Source: Trichomonas vaginalis G3 (Eukaryota; Parabasalia; Trichomonadida; Trichomonadidae). From it: 64,000 nt of DNA. Position 1 is the stretch's first letter; the number at the start of each line of letters is the position of its first letter. The DNA lies in contig NC_067207.1 in the NCBI RefSeq assembly GCF_026262505.1, forward strand, positions 7,386,252 to 7,450,251, in the 5' to 3' direction. Below, in pieces: positions 26,430 to 36,010 of the stretch. Below the pieces are notes generated by a model, which worked only from the letters and a program-made list of their open reading frames with translations, was not told where the DNA came from and did no database searches. Position numbers and translations under genes: made by a program.

Positions 26430-26867
26430 AAGCATATCTACTCAACAGGAATGAGACCCTTACTGACTATGTATTTGTTTAATGCTTGATGAAAACAATG
26501 GTACATATTATCGTATGGGTATACACAGCGTCTGTTTCCATCGTCGTCGTATATGTAGAGCTCAAATCCAGTCCAACTTCTTTTGTACAATATGTAGCTT
26601 TATTTAAGTATGCAATTATGTAGATAAGGCAATTTTCTTCATCGCTCCAGAATAATTTTTTTGTTCTTTGTTGAAATAGTTTTCGTTCCCTGCGACCATA
26701 AGGAATGTATGCAATGAACTTTGCGTCATAAGGATTGTAATATTATTCAGGGTTCTTCTATCGTCAATGTGTGTCTTTGTTAAAATGCATGTTCCAGTTT
26801 TAACTTGAGTTTTGAAATAGTTCACGGAAACGTCTGGGAAAGAGTCATAGTAAATGTAGTCGGACAT
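26430..26867 (-). pseudogene. Small ORF inside the element A terminal repeat
   Basis: The minus strand opens MSDYIYYDSFPDVSVNYFK at 26867 and reads inward from the tip. An 83-residue frame ends at 26616. Coding-like sequence (SDEENCLIYIIAYLNKATY) continues to about 26430. A mirror copy lies in the left repeat at about 5100-5535. Being inside the repeat, it exists twice per element. Its function is unknown and it is broken. Confidence 0.5.
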
Positions 26868-27114
26868 GTCTTTGTAATGAAATAAAAAAATTTAAAAAAA
26901 AATAAAAATAAGGTTATTTTTTATTTAGTGAGGATGGTAGTGAATTCGTTAGTGAAGTCGTTTATGTGTCAGATGGTTTTGTAAATATTTAAGGTTAAGT
27001 TGGTGTTATGGTTGTGTTGTAAAATATACGTTACCAGTTTCGTAAAGTGTCAAAACCGCTAAGTGGTGTACGGAGGCGCGCAGTGCCACAGTGCACGACT
27101 TAGGGATACTAACT

Positions 27115-27119
27115 ACATA
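27115..27119. repeat. Target site duplication of element A (ACATA)
   Basis: ACATA follows the right tip directly. The bases before the left tip (4833-4841) are a blurred version, and the uninterrupted H' copy has a single ACATA at 58808-58812. Five bases agrees with the 5-6 bp duplications of Polintons. Confidence 0.75.
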
Positions 27120-28460
27120 TGGCATAATAGAATTTTGCATTTCAGGGTTAATGGTTGTTGTGAAGTTGTTGTTAAAGTTCATAGCATCTAATGTCAAGTT
27201 GTATGACCTCATATCCTCAACTGTAGAATATTCTTCTCTTGGATAATATTTGCCATCTATGTTTATATGATATTTAATACCAGGGTTGTAGAAACAAGAA
27301 TAGTCATTTATAGTTCGTCTGAACAGTACAAACATAGTATCTGCATGTTTCATTGCAGTTGTTAAAGCAATATCTGTTCTTGCACCTTCGGCTCCTGGAT
27401 TTTGGTTTCCAACTTCACCTGCAAAGTCTTTGACAGATATTTGGTGTATAGGGAACATAAGTGGAACTGCAATATATTTGGCAGCTAAAGCATTTGAAAT
27501 ATCTGGGTCCAACATATAAACAGCAAGTCTGCTTTCTATTCTCTTGCATTCAAACTGTTCGCATGTGAACTTAACTGGGTCCCAAGCATCTCCAGCAGCA
27601 TTGAAATAATAGTTTACTTCATTGTTGAAGTTTGAGAAACCAAAGTTTAAGTCAACCTTGCCTTTGCAAAATTCGGCGAATGACGTTTTATTTGTTCCCT
27701 TTACGTCTGTAAGAGTGAATGGGTCTTGGGTTGGTGCAATGACTAAGTTATTTTTGCTTGGAGTAAGTTCGATAGAAATTTTTCCTGCCCAGTTTGGCAA
27801 GTATCTTAAAAACCTGAAGATGAGGAAAGATGACAAAGGAACTCTAAGTTTCAGTTTTACTTTGGTTACTGCTGCTGCAGTTTGTCCAGAAAGGTCAACA
27901 TAAACTCCTGGAACGTTAGGGTCAAGTCTTCTTATTTTCTCAATAGTTGCATACTGGTCTGTTTGTTCTCTAGCTTGTGGTTGTACTGAGTTTCTCAAAG
28001 CGAACCATTCATAGTTTGCCCATGTTACTGTTTGAACTAAGTCAGAGTTAGAATATATCTTATATCCCATGAAAACTTCTGGAGCATATTGGTATCCGAC
28101 ATAGAAAATTCCATTGCAACCTTTTTGTCAGACAACTTGGCAGAAGGTTTTATTTCAATGTCTTTGTTCCACGTATAAGAATGAGTTGTCAATAGAAATA
28201 ATTGAAACCTGTCGCAAGCAATATCTACTGTTGTTGAAGAACCTTCTCCAAACTCACCTACGTTTCCATAAGAAACAGCAGTTGTATATTCGTAAGTTCC
28301 AGAACTATTTCTGACCTTTAATGGCATTGTCGCATTCGTTATACCATTCGGAAACATTTCGCGTTCATGGCATCCAAAACTGTTGGCGTTATATTCTGAG
28401 CGGCGTACATTTCATATGGGTAAAAATATAGAATAGTTGGATTTATTTGTCATAATTGTT
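27115..28460 (-). pseudogene. Putative major capsid protein of H, 5' part
   Basis: The minus strand carries a long open stretch (354 residues, 28070-27006) preceded by a further open stretch to about 28450. The protein is rich in Asn, Phe and Tyr with beta-type composition (TWANYEWFALRNS, LNFGFSNFNNEVNYYFN). It is the size of a Polinton double jelly-roll capsid. The remaining 3' part lies at about 4460-4841, separated by element A. The open frame runs past the junction into the tip of A and ends there, so its last ~20 residues come from A. The identification rests on length, composition and gene order, not on a profile hit. Confidence 0.6.
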
Positions 28461-29260
28461 TCGTACCAAGCTTTACTTTCTTCCTGACTGAGTTTTTAAC
28501 TCTTCTTTTTCCTTCATTGCCACTACTTTCACTAGATGAAGTTACTTCTTCACTACTTTCACTTTGTTCTACTCTTCTCTTCTTCTTTGGTGTCGCTTTT
28601 GGTAACTTGCCCTCTGCTTCAAGTTGTTGCATCTTTACCTCATTGTTCACTGCTAGTATGTTGTAAATTCCCATGTCCTTTTTGCCTTTGGGCTCTGGTC
28701 GCCCATCTCAGGTAACCTATATCCTAGAAAGATTTTGTCATAGTTTGTATTTGAGTCTTCGCGTATTGTTTGCATGACTCTTTCCTGAGTTTCCGGTTCA
28801 AGCTCTTCAAACAGAGCTTGTCCATATGGAATAAGCTCGTTTCCAAATATATGTTTTTGTAGCCATTCTGGTTTTCTTTCCATGTTACCAATAATATCTT
28901 TTGTGAATGGGAAAGCTTTACCCAATGTTTCAGTCTTGCGTCATTTATTTCTGTAGTTGGTTTTATTTTGTCAAGGAACATGTTTTTCAATACTAACATT
29001 TCATTTGGTACTGTCCATTTGAGTTTTCTTAAATATTCATCCATTCTCGTTCATTGTCTGCAAAGTAAGTTTTTATGACATTTTGCAAACTTTCGTTTGC
29101 AAGGTCATGTACAATAGGTTCTCTTCCTTCTCTCTCCCTAACTTTCTTTCTAAACTCTTCACCAAATATACCATCTCTATGGTTCTGTGTAGTTCTTTGA
29201 GATAAATGTTCTAGAACGTCAGGTGTTATATTTCCATCAGCCATGTTTCATTTCATACTG
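28450..29260 (-). pseudogene. H structural-block genes, unknown (two or three small proteins)
   Basis: The minus strand shows MADGNITPDVLEHLSQRTTQ (from 29244), a block with MDEYLRKLKWTVPNEMLVLK (from 29044) and GQALFEELEPETQERVMQTI (near 28800), and a last open stretch (28674-28450) whose tail combines Ser/Glu clusters with Lys/Arg runs (KKKRRVEQSESSEE). That basic/acidic tail resembles nuclear-targeting or DNA-binding sequences. The genes sit between the coiled-coil gene and the capsid gene and are co-linear with 60140-60890 in H'. No family is recognised. The block has a few breaks. Confidence 0.5.
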
Positions 29261-29810
29261 GTCCAAAATATCTGCATGTTTCATATCTTTCAATGGCATT
29301 AAAGCCGCGCTGAAAATACCAGCTATATCTGGTTCACCATTCACTTCCATTGCGTCTACAACTTCTTGGAATTGAGGTTGTAAGTTTTATGAACCACCTA
29401 TCCGGATTAGCTTTATGACCCCATCTCATTGTAGTTCCATAGTCTGCAGAAACAAAAGTAGGTTTGTTTCCATATTGGTTAGGTTCTGAATGAACTTTAA
29501 ACAATGTTTCATTTCTATATGTTTTGTTGAAATTTAACCTTTTATTTTCACCGAGTTCAGCCAAAGATTGAACGTTATATGGTCGTAAGTAAAAAGGATT
29601 ATTGTATTTGCGTACATTATCTTCAGTACTTCCATTCTATGCTGAATATTTCATCTGATGTTGGAGTCTTTTGTATGTCGGCGAACATTTTTCGATATTC
29701 TTCTACTATGTCAGCCGAATTTTTCTTAGACTCTTGGAAAGATTCCATATTCTCCGCATACACTTGTTGAGGGTCAAGATTTTTTCGGCTGTTCCAAATC
29801 TTCATCTAGT
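29260..29810 (-). pseudogene. H unknown gene upstream of the small structural genes
   Basis: Minus-strand open stretches cover 29805-29623 (ESFQESKKNSADIVEEYRKM) and 29564-29334 (KPTFVSADYGTTMRWGHKA). Composition is soluble, alpha-helical first and mixed later. It may be a separate protein or the end of the large coiled-coil gene that stops near 29881. The two copies in the window do not settle this. It is co-linear with 60900-61390 in H'. It is broken. Confidence 0.45.
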
Positions 29811-29880
29811 TCTGTGAAGTTAGTTTCCAAAGGAGGGACTTGTTCGTTTCCTTCAGGCTCTTCTAGCTGTTGTTGCTGAA

Positions 29881-31162
29881 CTATTTCTTCATGTCTGGTT
29901 GTATCTGAACTTCTTCCTGTTGAGTTTCTTGTACCTCATCTGCTGGCATTTCATATATTCCGAGACCGTTTTTAAAAAGTTCCCTATCTAAGTCATCCGG
30001 ACTCATAAACCTTTCTTCTTTCGTTCCGTCTCTATTTTTTACGCGTTTCATGAAGAGAGTTAAATTATCATTTAGCTCTGACACCAAATATCTCGGAGTA
30101 AATTCATTCATGTCATTTGGATGATATGCTATTAAATCATATCCCTTTGCGAGCTTGTATTTTCCAGGTTTGAGATTATATCCCATTTGGTGCTGAACCA
30201 TAAAGCTAAATAGGTTCGGGTCAGTATTTCCTTCCTTGAACTTTCTAATAGCTTCTTTATATCTGTCACTAAAGTCAAGAGTATCTGGGTAACCATAATC
30301 TTCCTTAAGCATTTTTAAGAATTCTTGGTTTCCTTTTTCTCTACTTCTTTTATGTCCTTGCTCTGTTTGTGGTTGTTGTTGTGCAGGGTTTTGAACTGTT
30401 GGTTGCTGTGTTGGTTGTTGTTGTGGTGCTGGATTTTGAACTGTTGGTTGCTGTGCAGGGTTTTGAACTGTTGGTTGCTGTGCTGGATTTTGAACTGTTG
30501 GTTTTGGTTGTTGTTGTGGTGCTGGATTTTTAACTGTTGGTTGTTGTTGTGGTGCATGCCTGTGTCTGTGTCCATGTGACGATGTAAATGTTTTAGGTAG
30601 TCCTGGTGCAGGTGCTTCTCTTGGAGGGTTTGGTGGTATATAAGTTCCACCAGCTGGCACATATGTTCCATCTGCAGCATAATGTCCTACCTGACTTTTC
30701 GTTCTTAAGAAAGCATTTACTAGGTCTGTTTTGGTCTGTTGTAACTCTTTTTCTTGACTTTCCACAACAGTTGCTCTAACGGCGTCATAGGCACTTTGAA
30801 CTGCCTGTCTCGTTGCTGCATCTGTTATTTTCGTCATATTTTGTGCTACTTCTCTTAACTCGTTGTCGAAACCTTCAGACTTCAGTTTCTTTCCAGATGA
30901 GAAGTCGTTCACTAGTTTCACCTTACTATGAAGAGCTTCGAAGGCGTTCTTAAAGTCAGCATTCATTAAAGCTTCATTTGAACTGTCTTCATCCGCTTGT
31001 ATTTTTGTCCTTATTGACCCTATAAGTTGGGCTGCTTTAGCGTTGGCTTGGGCATCTAACCAGTCATTATTAGCTTTTATATATTCTGCGCTTTTCATTG
31101 CCTTTTGCATGGCTGCGTCGTTATTTTTACTTTCTTGTGCTAAGTTTTCATACTGTACGGTT
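29881..31162 (-). pseudogene. H large coiled-coil/Pro-Gln protein, downstream part
   Basis: A 409-residue minus-strand open stretch (31110-29881) opens with an Ala/Lys/Glu-rich helical region. A low-complexity linker follows, with repeated PTVQNPAQQ/PAPQQQ units (about 30360-30560). It ends in a globular part (KMLKEDYGYPDTLDFSDRYK) and an acidic/Gln tail. The remaining N-terminal part is at 56794-57448, beyond element B. Length and heptad-rich composition suggest a long virion or scaffold protein. No enzyme motif is seen. The same region in H' (61480-63391) is not split, and its PQ-repeat number differs. Confidence 0.55.
31158..31162. repeat. Target site duplication of element B, left (CGGTT)
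   Basis: CGGTT directly precedes the AGTTAGTATGG tip, and an identical CGGTT follows the right tip at 56794-56798. The empty H' site has a single CGGTT at 62734-62738. Confidence 0.92.
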
Positions 31163-31612
31163 AGTTAGTATGGCTAAGTCGTGTACTGAGGCACTGCGCG
31201 CCTCCGTACACCACTTAACCTTAAATATTTACAAAACCATTAACATATATTTTTACAACACAAACGACAACACTAACTTAACATTAAATATTTACAAAGC
31301 CGCCAACCACTTCACTTCACTAACGTTTTCACAAACGACCTCACTAATGTAAAAAATAAACGTTCTCACTTACAAAAGTATTGCAACTCCTCCCATTGCT
31401 GTGCTTCACATAACAGCTCATAATCTTCTGACTCACTTTCTTCTTCATATAGGTCAAAGTCACTGTCAAAATAAATGTTAGTAAGTTTTGACAAATGTAA
31501 TGAAACACGTTTACCGTTTGTATCGTATGCTTGTATAAACTTTCCATTCTTCATTCCTTCATAAACGCTCAAACTAACTTTACCCTTTCTCCCTCGTATC
31601 TGATAGAATGTA

Positions 31613-32908
31613 TAGGGTGTCCAAAGGTGTGTTTAGCACAAACCTGAATACTGCGAATAGAAATAAACAAGTTACATATATATAAAGTTTATTTAAATAT
31701 AATCACCATTGGATTCAATCACGCGTTCGCAGCGATCGATCCAGGCTTGAAAGACACGCTTTAAATCATCATGAGAAAATTGCTCAAATTGCTCTCTTAC
31801 AAAATTTTCAAGATCATCTGGACTCGCGAATTCCGTCTTCAGCTCTCTTTTTAGCGTGCCGAATAAATAAAAGTCAGAGGGTGCAATATCAGGTGAATAA
31901 ATTGGGTTTGGAACAACTTTGACATTGTTTTCCACCAAGTAATTCATTACCTTATGACTTTTGTGAACTCTTGAATTATCAAATGAATTGCAAACTTTTG
32001 TTTTTGTTGTTTGGATTTCCCAAACTCATCAGAATTGATAATTTGAGTAAGAACATTGTCAATTAGATACTGAGCATTCATCGTATTAGGTTTTTGAAGA
32101 ATATCAATTGCGATGATGCCATTCACGCCCAAAAAAACCGACAACATAATCATTGGTGTGTCAATTTTTTTCTTCGGAATGTTTGCGGATTTTCATCCTT
32201 CGGGATCCACATGATTTTGGCTTCTGTTGCATATTGAAACCAAGACTCGTCCCCTGTTACTAAAAAGCGAAACTTCTTGGATTGATACGCACCCAATATA
32301 GAGAGGAGCTCTTTCGAAGATTGGACTCTAGATTTTTTTTGAACTGAATTAAGGTTGTGCGGAACCCAACGTGTATACGCTAGTTTGTAGTTCAAATAAT
32401 TGTGCAGATAATAACTGACTGTTGTACGTGGTATCTTTGTCATCTCCTCTATCCTTCTGAGTGATGCTCTTGGGTCTTCATCTAGCGCTTGAAGAATTGC
32501 TTTGATTTTTCTTTGATCCGGCGATTTTTGTCAATTTTTATGATGGGCGCCTTTTTGTTCATGAAGTGATACATCCTAACATGATACGTTACAGTGGAAT
32601 AGCTAGGAGCATCCATACCGAAGCATTTTACCAATGTCTCGTAGATTTTTTTACAGTCTTTGCATTTTTTTGCAAGAGCGAGGATGTTTTCTTTATGATT
32701 CATTAAAAAAATGAAAAAAATCCCGCCAAAATTTCCCGCGAAACCGCCTCTTGTCTCAAAATTCATTTTATATCCCGGCATGGCGCCAAAATACAACATA
32801 TCATCATATACATATATTCATATTTTTATTATATATTTATAATCAGCATATATCTCCTTTAATAGTCTCATATAGAGCGCTGTGCTAAACGCACCTTTGG
32901 ACACCCTA
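31613..32908 (-). mobile_element. Mariner element, left arm (Tvmar type)
   Basis: This is a 1296-bp element with terminal repeats TAGGGTGTCCAAAGGTG and their inverse, flanked by TA at 31611-31612 and 32909-32910. It is the mirror of the right-arm copy and sits at the same base of the same host gene. It therefore either inserted before the arms were duplicated or was copied from arm to arm. Confidence 0.9.
31693..32703 (-). pseudogene. Mariner transposase, left-arm copy (frameshifted)
   Basis: This is the same transposase as the right-arm copy (see 55247-56263). The reading frame breaks three times, near 32510, 32170 and 31980. At each place the left copy has one base fewer in a run of identical bases than the right copy (A, C and T runs). 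Together with an in-frame 3-bp difference, this accounts exactly for the 1011 against 1017 bp lengths. Single-base losses confined to homopolymers are more typical of sequencing consensus error than of natural decay. One stretch favours this copy: it reads TLKRELKTEFA, the usual mariner form, where the right copy reads TLKKRAEGREFA. Confidence 0.85.
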
Positions 32909-33060
32909 TATTTTCACGAGGAACGAAGAACAAATTCTTGAACTCATGACCGTTGTAGTTTGTTATCTCAATAGTTTTCGTCATTTATATAAAAATAAAC
33001 TTAAAAATTAATGATATCACCACCCTCACACGTATGAAAACATAGCGCAAAAATAAGTTT

Positions 33061-33112
33061 AGGGTAGAAGGGTAGATCTAACCTCATTTCTACCCTCATT
33101 TCTAACCTGTTG
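33061..33112. repeat. AGATCT palindromic module of B, TAGA form (left arm)
   Basis: GGGTAGATCTAACC-type palindrome with flanking AGGGTAGA and TCTACCCTCATT repeats, just after the end of the 80-residue gene. The mirror is at 54838-54892. In B the arms of the module use TAGA/TCTA units where A uses GTGA/TCAC, so the palindromic logic is kept while the sequence changes. Confidence 0.85.
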
Positions 33113-33123
33113 AATTCATTGCT

Positions 33124-33366
33124 TTATTCCTCACTGTCGTCTGCTTTCTCCAACTCTTCTAACTTCTTCCTAAGTTCACCAATGTTGTCCTCATGAAGTT
33201 TAATCTTCCTTAATATACCTTCTTTATCTAATGGTTGCTTTATCTTTCTAAACTGAACTCTACCATCCTTCATAGTATGAATGTAAAAACCTTCTGGAAT
33301 AGTTCCTGATTTAATGTATTCTACCAAAAACTTTTGTTTCATTGCTTCAGTGACTTTATTTGTCAT
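33124..33366 (-). CDS. 80-residue TIR-proximal protein (left arm)
   Basis: Whole 80-residue gene, identical in protein to the right-arm copy and homologous to the broken copy in A (26010-26250). The N-terminal half has VTEAMKQKFLVEYIKS, the centre YIHTMKDGRVQF, and the C-terminal third is a charged helix (LHEDNIGELRKKLEELEKA) that could form a coiled coil. It is conserved between two elements and next to the terminal repeat in both, so it probably serves the element, perhaps at its ends. No family is recognised. Confidence 0.75.
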   Translation of the reverse strand: MTNKVTEAMKQKFLVEYIKSGTIPEGFYIHTMKDGRVQFRKIKQPLDKEGILRKIKLHEDNIGELRKKLEELEKADDSEE

Positions 33367-33945
33367 TTTACTCTAAGGTGAAGATAGCACAGCGATAATG
33401 GATTTCATGACTTTTAGTATTTCATGCAATCTTAACAGATAGCCTTACAAGTACTTCCAGTGTCCCTAGCTGTCCCTCCTTTTTATATAACTCCATGACA
33501 TTATAATCTCGCGAAACTTAACAGGTAGCATAACAGATTAAAATCAGATGAGGTTTTGAACCAAAATTTCTAAGCAACGTTGTCAAGGATTTTGAGGAAC
33601 TAGGGACAGAGTGTGGCAAAGTCCAAGATTTAATTTATCTTCATCTGTTTCATCAGCTATCACATCTAATATGCCAATATTTTATTCATAACTCGTGGCA
33701 AACTCACTAACTTTCATTATGTTCATCTGCATGCTTCATCTGATAGAAAGTATGACTTTCATTAACTCTGTGAGATAATGAAAACTACTAGGGACAGAGA
33801 CCATGGCAAAGTTTATGACTTTCATTATTTCCAGAACTTAATGAAAACTACTAGGGACAGAGACCATGGCAAAGTTCATGATTTAATTTATTCTCTCACT
33901 AACAACAAGTACAAACTCCAACACTAACGACAAAAATAAATGTCC
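33367..33945. other. Spacer with 63-bp duplication (left arm)
   Basis: Non-coding stretch between the 265- and 80-residue genes. CCATGGTCTCTGTCCCTAGT-type sequence occurs twice, 63 bp apart (about 33780-33890), and related CTAGGGACA fragments occur near 33470 and 33600. The mirror is at 54002-54581. No gene is seen. Confidence 0.7.
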
Positions 33946-34743
33946 TCACTTCTTAACAAAGTAATATGTGCTTCTTACACCACCATAGCTCAAACGTTTC
34001 TTTTCAAACATCGATTGAAACTTATTTTGAGCCATTGGCTTTAGTCTCTTTTTCTTCAAATACGCCAAGAAATCTTCTTCACATCTTTTCACTTCATAGC
34101 CTTCTTTAAACTCCTCCTTGTTAAGTTCTATGAAATCCTTTATCTCATTCTTTGTTGCAATGGCTTCTTCACGAACGACATCGTGAACTATTTCATCACT
34201 GTTCTCATGAACGACCTCCTCACTGTTCTCATGAACTATTTCAACACTGTTCTCATGTATGACCTCCTCACTGTCTTTCATAAGCGTTTCAAAGTCTCCT
34301 TTACTCATTACTTCAATCTCATGCTGTTCACAGTAGTACTTAAACTCACTGTATATGTCTTTGTTGTATGTTATATTGCTTCCCATGTACTCCATGAATT
34401 TTTCAAACACTTCCTCATAATTCACTGTTTCTTTCTTTCCACGACCTTCTAATATCATACTTGCTTCGTAAATATAACTTCTTGCAGAACCGTCTCGCTT
34501 TCTACTTCTCTTCACAAATTCTCTCATCTTGCCGCCAAATACATTTGAACTACATGCAAAGAATTCATTCTCCTTCGCAAATTCTTTATATCTTCTGTAG
34601 CACTCTGTACAATTCCATCCGGATACAAACTTTTCATAAAACTCCTCGTAAAACATTTGGTAAGGTGTTTTGTTCATTTCGATGAGTTCTTGTTTAGCCC
34701 TGGTGAATGGTATCTTCCTTACATCAACTATCGAAAACTTCAT
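33946..34743 (-). CDS. 265-residue protein with HENS repeats (left arm)
   Basis: Looks whole and is identical to the right-arm copy. Residues 30-95 and 105-155 each have a pattern of F.E.F/Y...K followed by a second helix and a hydrophobic turn, and residues 215-263 repeat it (FLAYLKKKRLKPMAQNKFQS). This suggests three related small helical, possibly winged-helix-like, DNA-binding units. Between units two and three lie four tandem copies of V(I)HENS(D/E)E(E/I) (about residues 164-195), an acidic spacer. Two Cys close together near residue 45 do not make a full zinc site. The gene reads outward. A role in binding element DNA is inference. Confidence 0.7.
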   Translation of the reverse strand: MKFSIVDVRKIPFTRAKQELIEMNKTPYQMFYEEFYEKFVSGWNCTECYRRYKEFAKENEFFACSSNVFGGKMREFVKRSRKRDGSARSYIYEASMILEGRGKKETVNYEEVFEKFMEYMGSNITYNKDIYSEFKYYCEQHEIEVMSKGDFETLMKDSEEVIHENSVEIVHENSEEVVHENSDEIVHDVVREEAIATKNEIKDFIELNKEEFKEGYEVKRCEEDFLAYLKKKRLKPMAQNKFQSMFEKKRLSYGGVRSTYYFVKK

Positions 34744-35055
34744 ATAAACTTTACAAAAACAGGTGCTGCTTATGTTTGTATGATAGATACAGAAAACAAG
34801 AGTGTAATCTTATTCATAAACAAATTCAAACGCTTGTACGGCTTCATGTAGGACAAACATTATTTTTCAACACTAACGCCAACACGTAGGACAAACATTC
34901 ATGACTAACATTACTGTATAACATAAATGATTTATCAAGGTTTCTTCGTAATGAGCGTAAATGTTTTGTCATGATTTCATCGTAATGAGTGTAAATGACC
35001 CAAAAATAATGTTTATGTTAGAATGTTAGATCTAACACCTTTTCTAACATGTTTT
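34744..35055. other. Spacer with GTCATGATTTC repeats and AGATCT module (left arm)
   Basis: It holds GTAAATGTTTTGTCATGA-type short repeats and a GTTAGATCTAAC palindrome (35025-35036) with GTTAGAA/TTCTAAC flanks, a third sequence variant of the module. The mirror is at 52843-53203. No gene is seen, apart from short frames that shadow the 265-residue gene. Confidence 0.7.
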
Positions 35056-35205
35056 CTACCCTCTTGAATTTTCATACGGAATCTCTTCTCTCGGTTTTCC
35101 GAGGGAAGCAATCATATGAGGAAATTCTTCTAAAATTTCTTTTATCTGTTGGTTTTCAAACCAATGATATGCTTGCTTTGTAGAACGAAGAGTATTATAA
35201 GGCAT
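35056..35205 (-). CDS. 49-residue ORF, source of the array monomer (left arm)
   Basis: The minus strand opens MPYNTLRSTKQAYHWFENQQ and ends GKPREEIPYENSRG, stop at 35056. The start at MPYNT is chosen because it is the longest frame open in both arms. The homologous block in element A (from about 16465) goes on into a membrane segment, so the B form is a short version. Its last codons (EEIPYENS) and the following palindrome recur in every monomer of the tandem array. The function is unknown. Confidence 0.55.
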   Translation of the reverse strand: MPYNTLRSTKQAYHWFENQQIKEILEEFPHMIASLGKPREEIPYENSRG

Positions 35206-35450
35206 TTTGTGAAGAATATAGCAATCGCCGGAATTCAGACGGTTGCTTTTTATACAAAATTCACGCAGGAAAATTCTTGAGTTTTGATTGAAAGAATACG
35301 GTCAAGCCAAAAGTGGCTCGACCTCAAAACAAGCATTTTATGCGCTTACTAAGGAACTTATGAATGAATTCAAAGGTATTTGCATACATCCTGACCTCGT
35401 TCATTTTGTTGTTGAATTCAGCAAAAATAATGTTTAGGGTAGATGGTTTT

Positions 35451-36010
35451 TAGGTGTCACTACGTCACCATGTGTCACTCGGTCATTTAACTTCTCTGAA
35501 AAAGTGTGACAACATGACATTTTGACAACAACACAGGAGGAAGGCAGTTATGAATTATTTTTGAAGAACTGAAGGTGTCACCATGACACCATGTCACCAG
35601 GTCATTTAACTTCTCTGAAAAATGTGACAACATGACATTTTGACAACAACACAGGAGGAAGGCAGTTATGAATTATTTTTGAAGAACGGAAGGTGTCACC
35701 ATGACACCATGTCACCAGGTCATTTAACTTCTCTGAAAAATGTGACAACATGACATTTTGACAACATCACAGGAGGAAGGCAGTTATGAATTATTTTTGA
35801 AGAACTGAAGGTGTCACCATGTCACCATGTCACCAGGTCATTTAACTTCTCTGAAAAATGTGACAACATGACATTTTGACAACATCACAGGAGGAAGGCA
35901 GTTATGAATTATTTTTGAAGAACTGAAGGTGTCACCATGTCACCATGTCACCAGGTTATTTAACTTCTCTGAAAAAATGTGACAACATGACATTTTGACA
36001 ACATCACAGG
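35451..36010 (+). repeat. 119-bp tandem repeat, five copies (left arm)
   Basis: Units begin near 35452, 35572, 35692, 35810 and 35930. Each contains GGTGTCACCATGACACC (an inverted repeat), CAGGTCATTTAACTTCTCTG, TGTGACAACATGACATTTTG and GGAGGAAGGCAGTTATG. The right arm has three copies (52128-52447), so copy number has changed since the arms were formed. Confidence 0.85.

Larger units (their letters stand above)
4842..27114 (+). mobile_element. Element A: Maverick/Polinton inserted in H
   Basis: A is 22.3 kb and bounded by inverted repeats starting AGTTAGTATCCCTAAG. The right end is followed by ACATA, and the left end is preceded by a blurred version of the same bases. The intact ACATA site lies at 58808-58812 in H'. 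The 5'-AG ends, 5-bp duplication, size, polymerase B and capsid-like gene fit the Maverick/Polinton family. Coding seems to lie on the minus strand in the left third and mostly on the plus strand from about 10.5 kb. I could not identify the expected integrase, packaging ATPase or cysteine protease with confidence. The element is broken in many places. Near-identical terminal repeats suggest a recent insertion. Confidence 0.88.
26262..27114 (-). repeat. Right terminal inverted repeat of element A
   Basis: This is the cleaner of the two ends. It runs from the AGATCT module (26268-26322) through a small ORF block to the tip, which on the minus strand reads AGTTAGTATCCCTAAGTCG. The outer 110 bases are about 85-90 percent like the tips of element B, including the shared block GCGCGCCTCCGTACACCACT. 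Confidence 0.88.
27115..31162 (-). mobile_element. Polinton H, middle piece
   Basis: This piece lies between the insertions of A and B. On the minus strand, from right to left, it holds the downstream part of a large coiled-coil/Pro-Gln protein gene, a block of small structural-type genes and most of the capsid gene. It is co-linear with 58808-62738 of H' at high identity. H is broken by two large insertions and a handful of small breaks. No AGATCT module or A/B-type tip is seen in it, so H belongs to a different Polinton subgroup. Confidence 0.85.
31366..32984 (-). pseudogene. TIR-proximal small gene of B split by mariner (left arm)
   Basis: The gene opens at 32984 (MTKTIEITNYNGHEF), 12 bases downstream of GTTTATTTTTA. 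The mariner insertion separates its first 75 bases from the rest. The downstream part, to 31366, holds an open stretch of 68 codons (31572-31366) ending in an acidic Glu/Ser/Asp-rich region (EEESESEDYELL) and AQQWEELQYFCK. No family is recognised. The mirror copy in the right arm is split at the identical base. Confidence 0.65.

Noticed and set aside
27006-27114. Capsid-frame extension ending SCTVALRASVHHL as a novel domain
   Set aside because: It is simply the tip of element A read through from the interrupted capsid gene. The tip of B gives a similar chance peptide at 31170-31200.
30325-30579. Trp/Leu/Cys-rich plus-strand frame
   Set aside because: Antisense of the CAG/CCA-rich Pro-Gln repeats of the coiled-coil gene.
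34183-34889. Plus-strand frames over the 265-residue gene, and their mirrors at 53058-53764
   Set aside because: Antisense shadows of the 265-residue gene or frames through the spacer, with hydrophobic composition and no support from element A.
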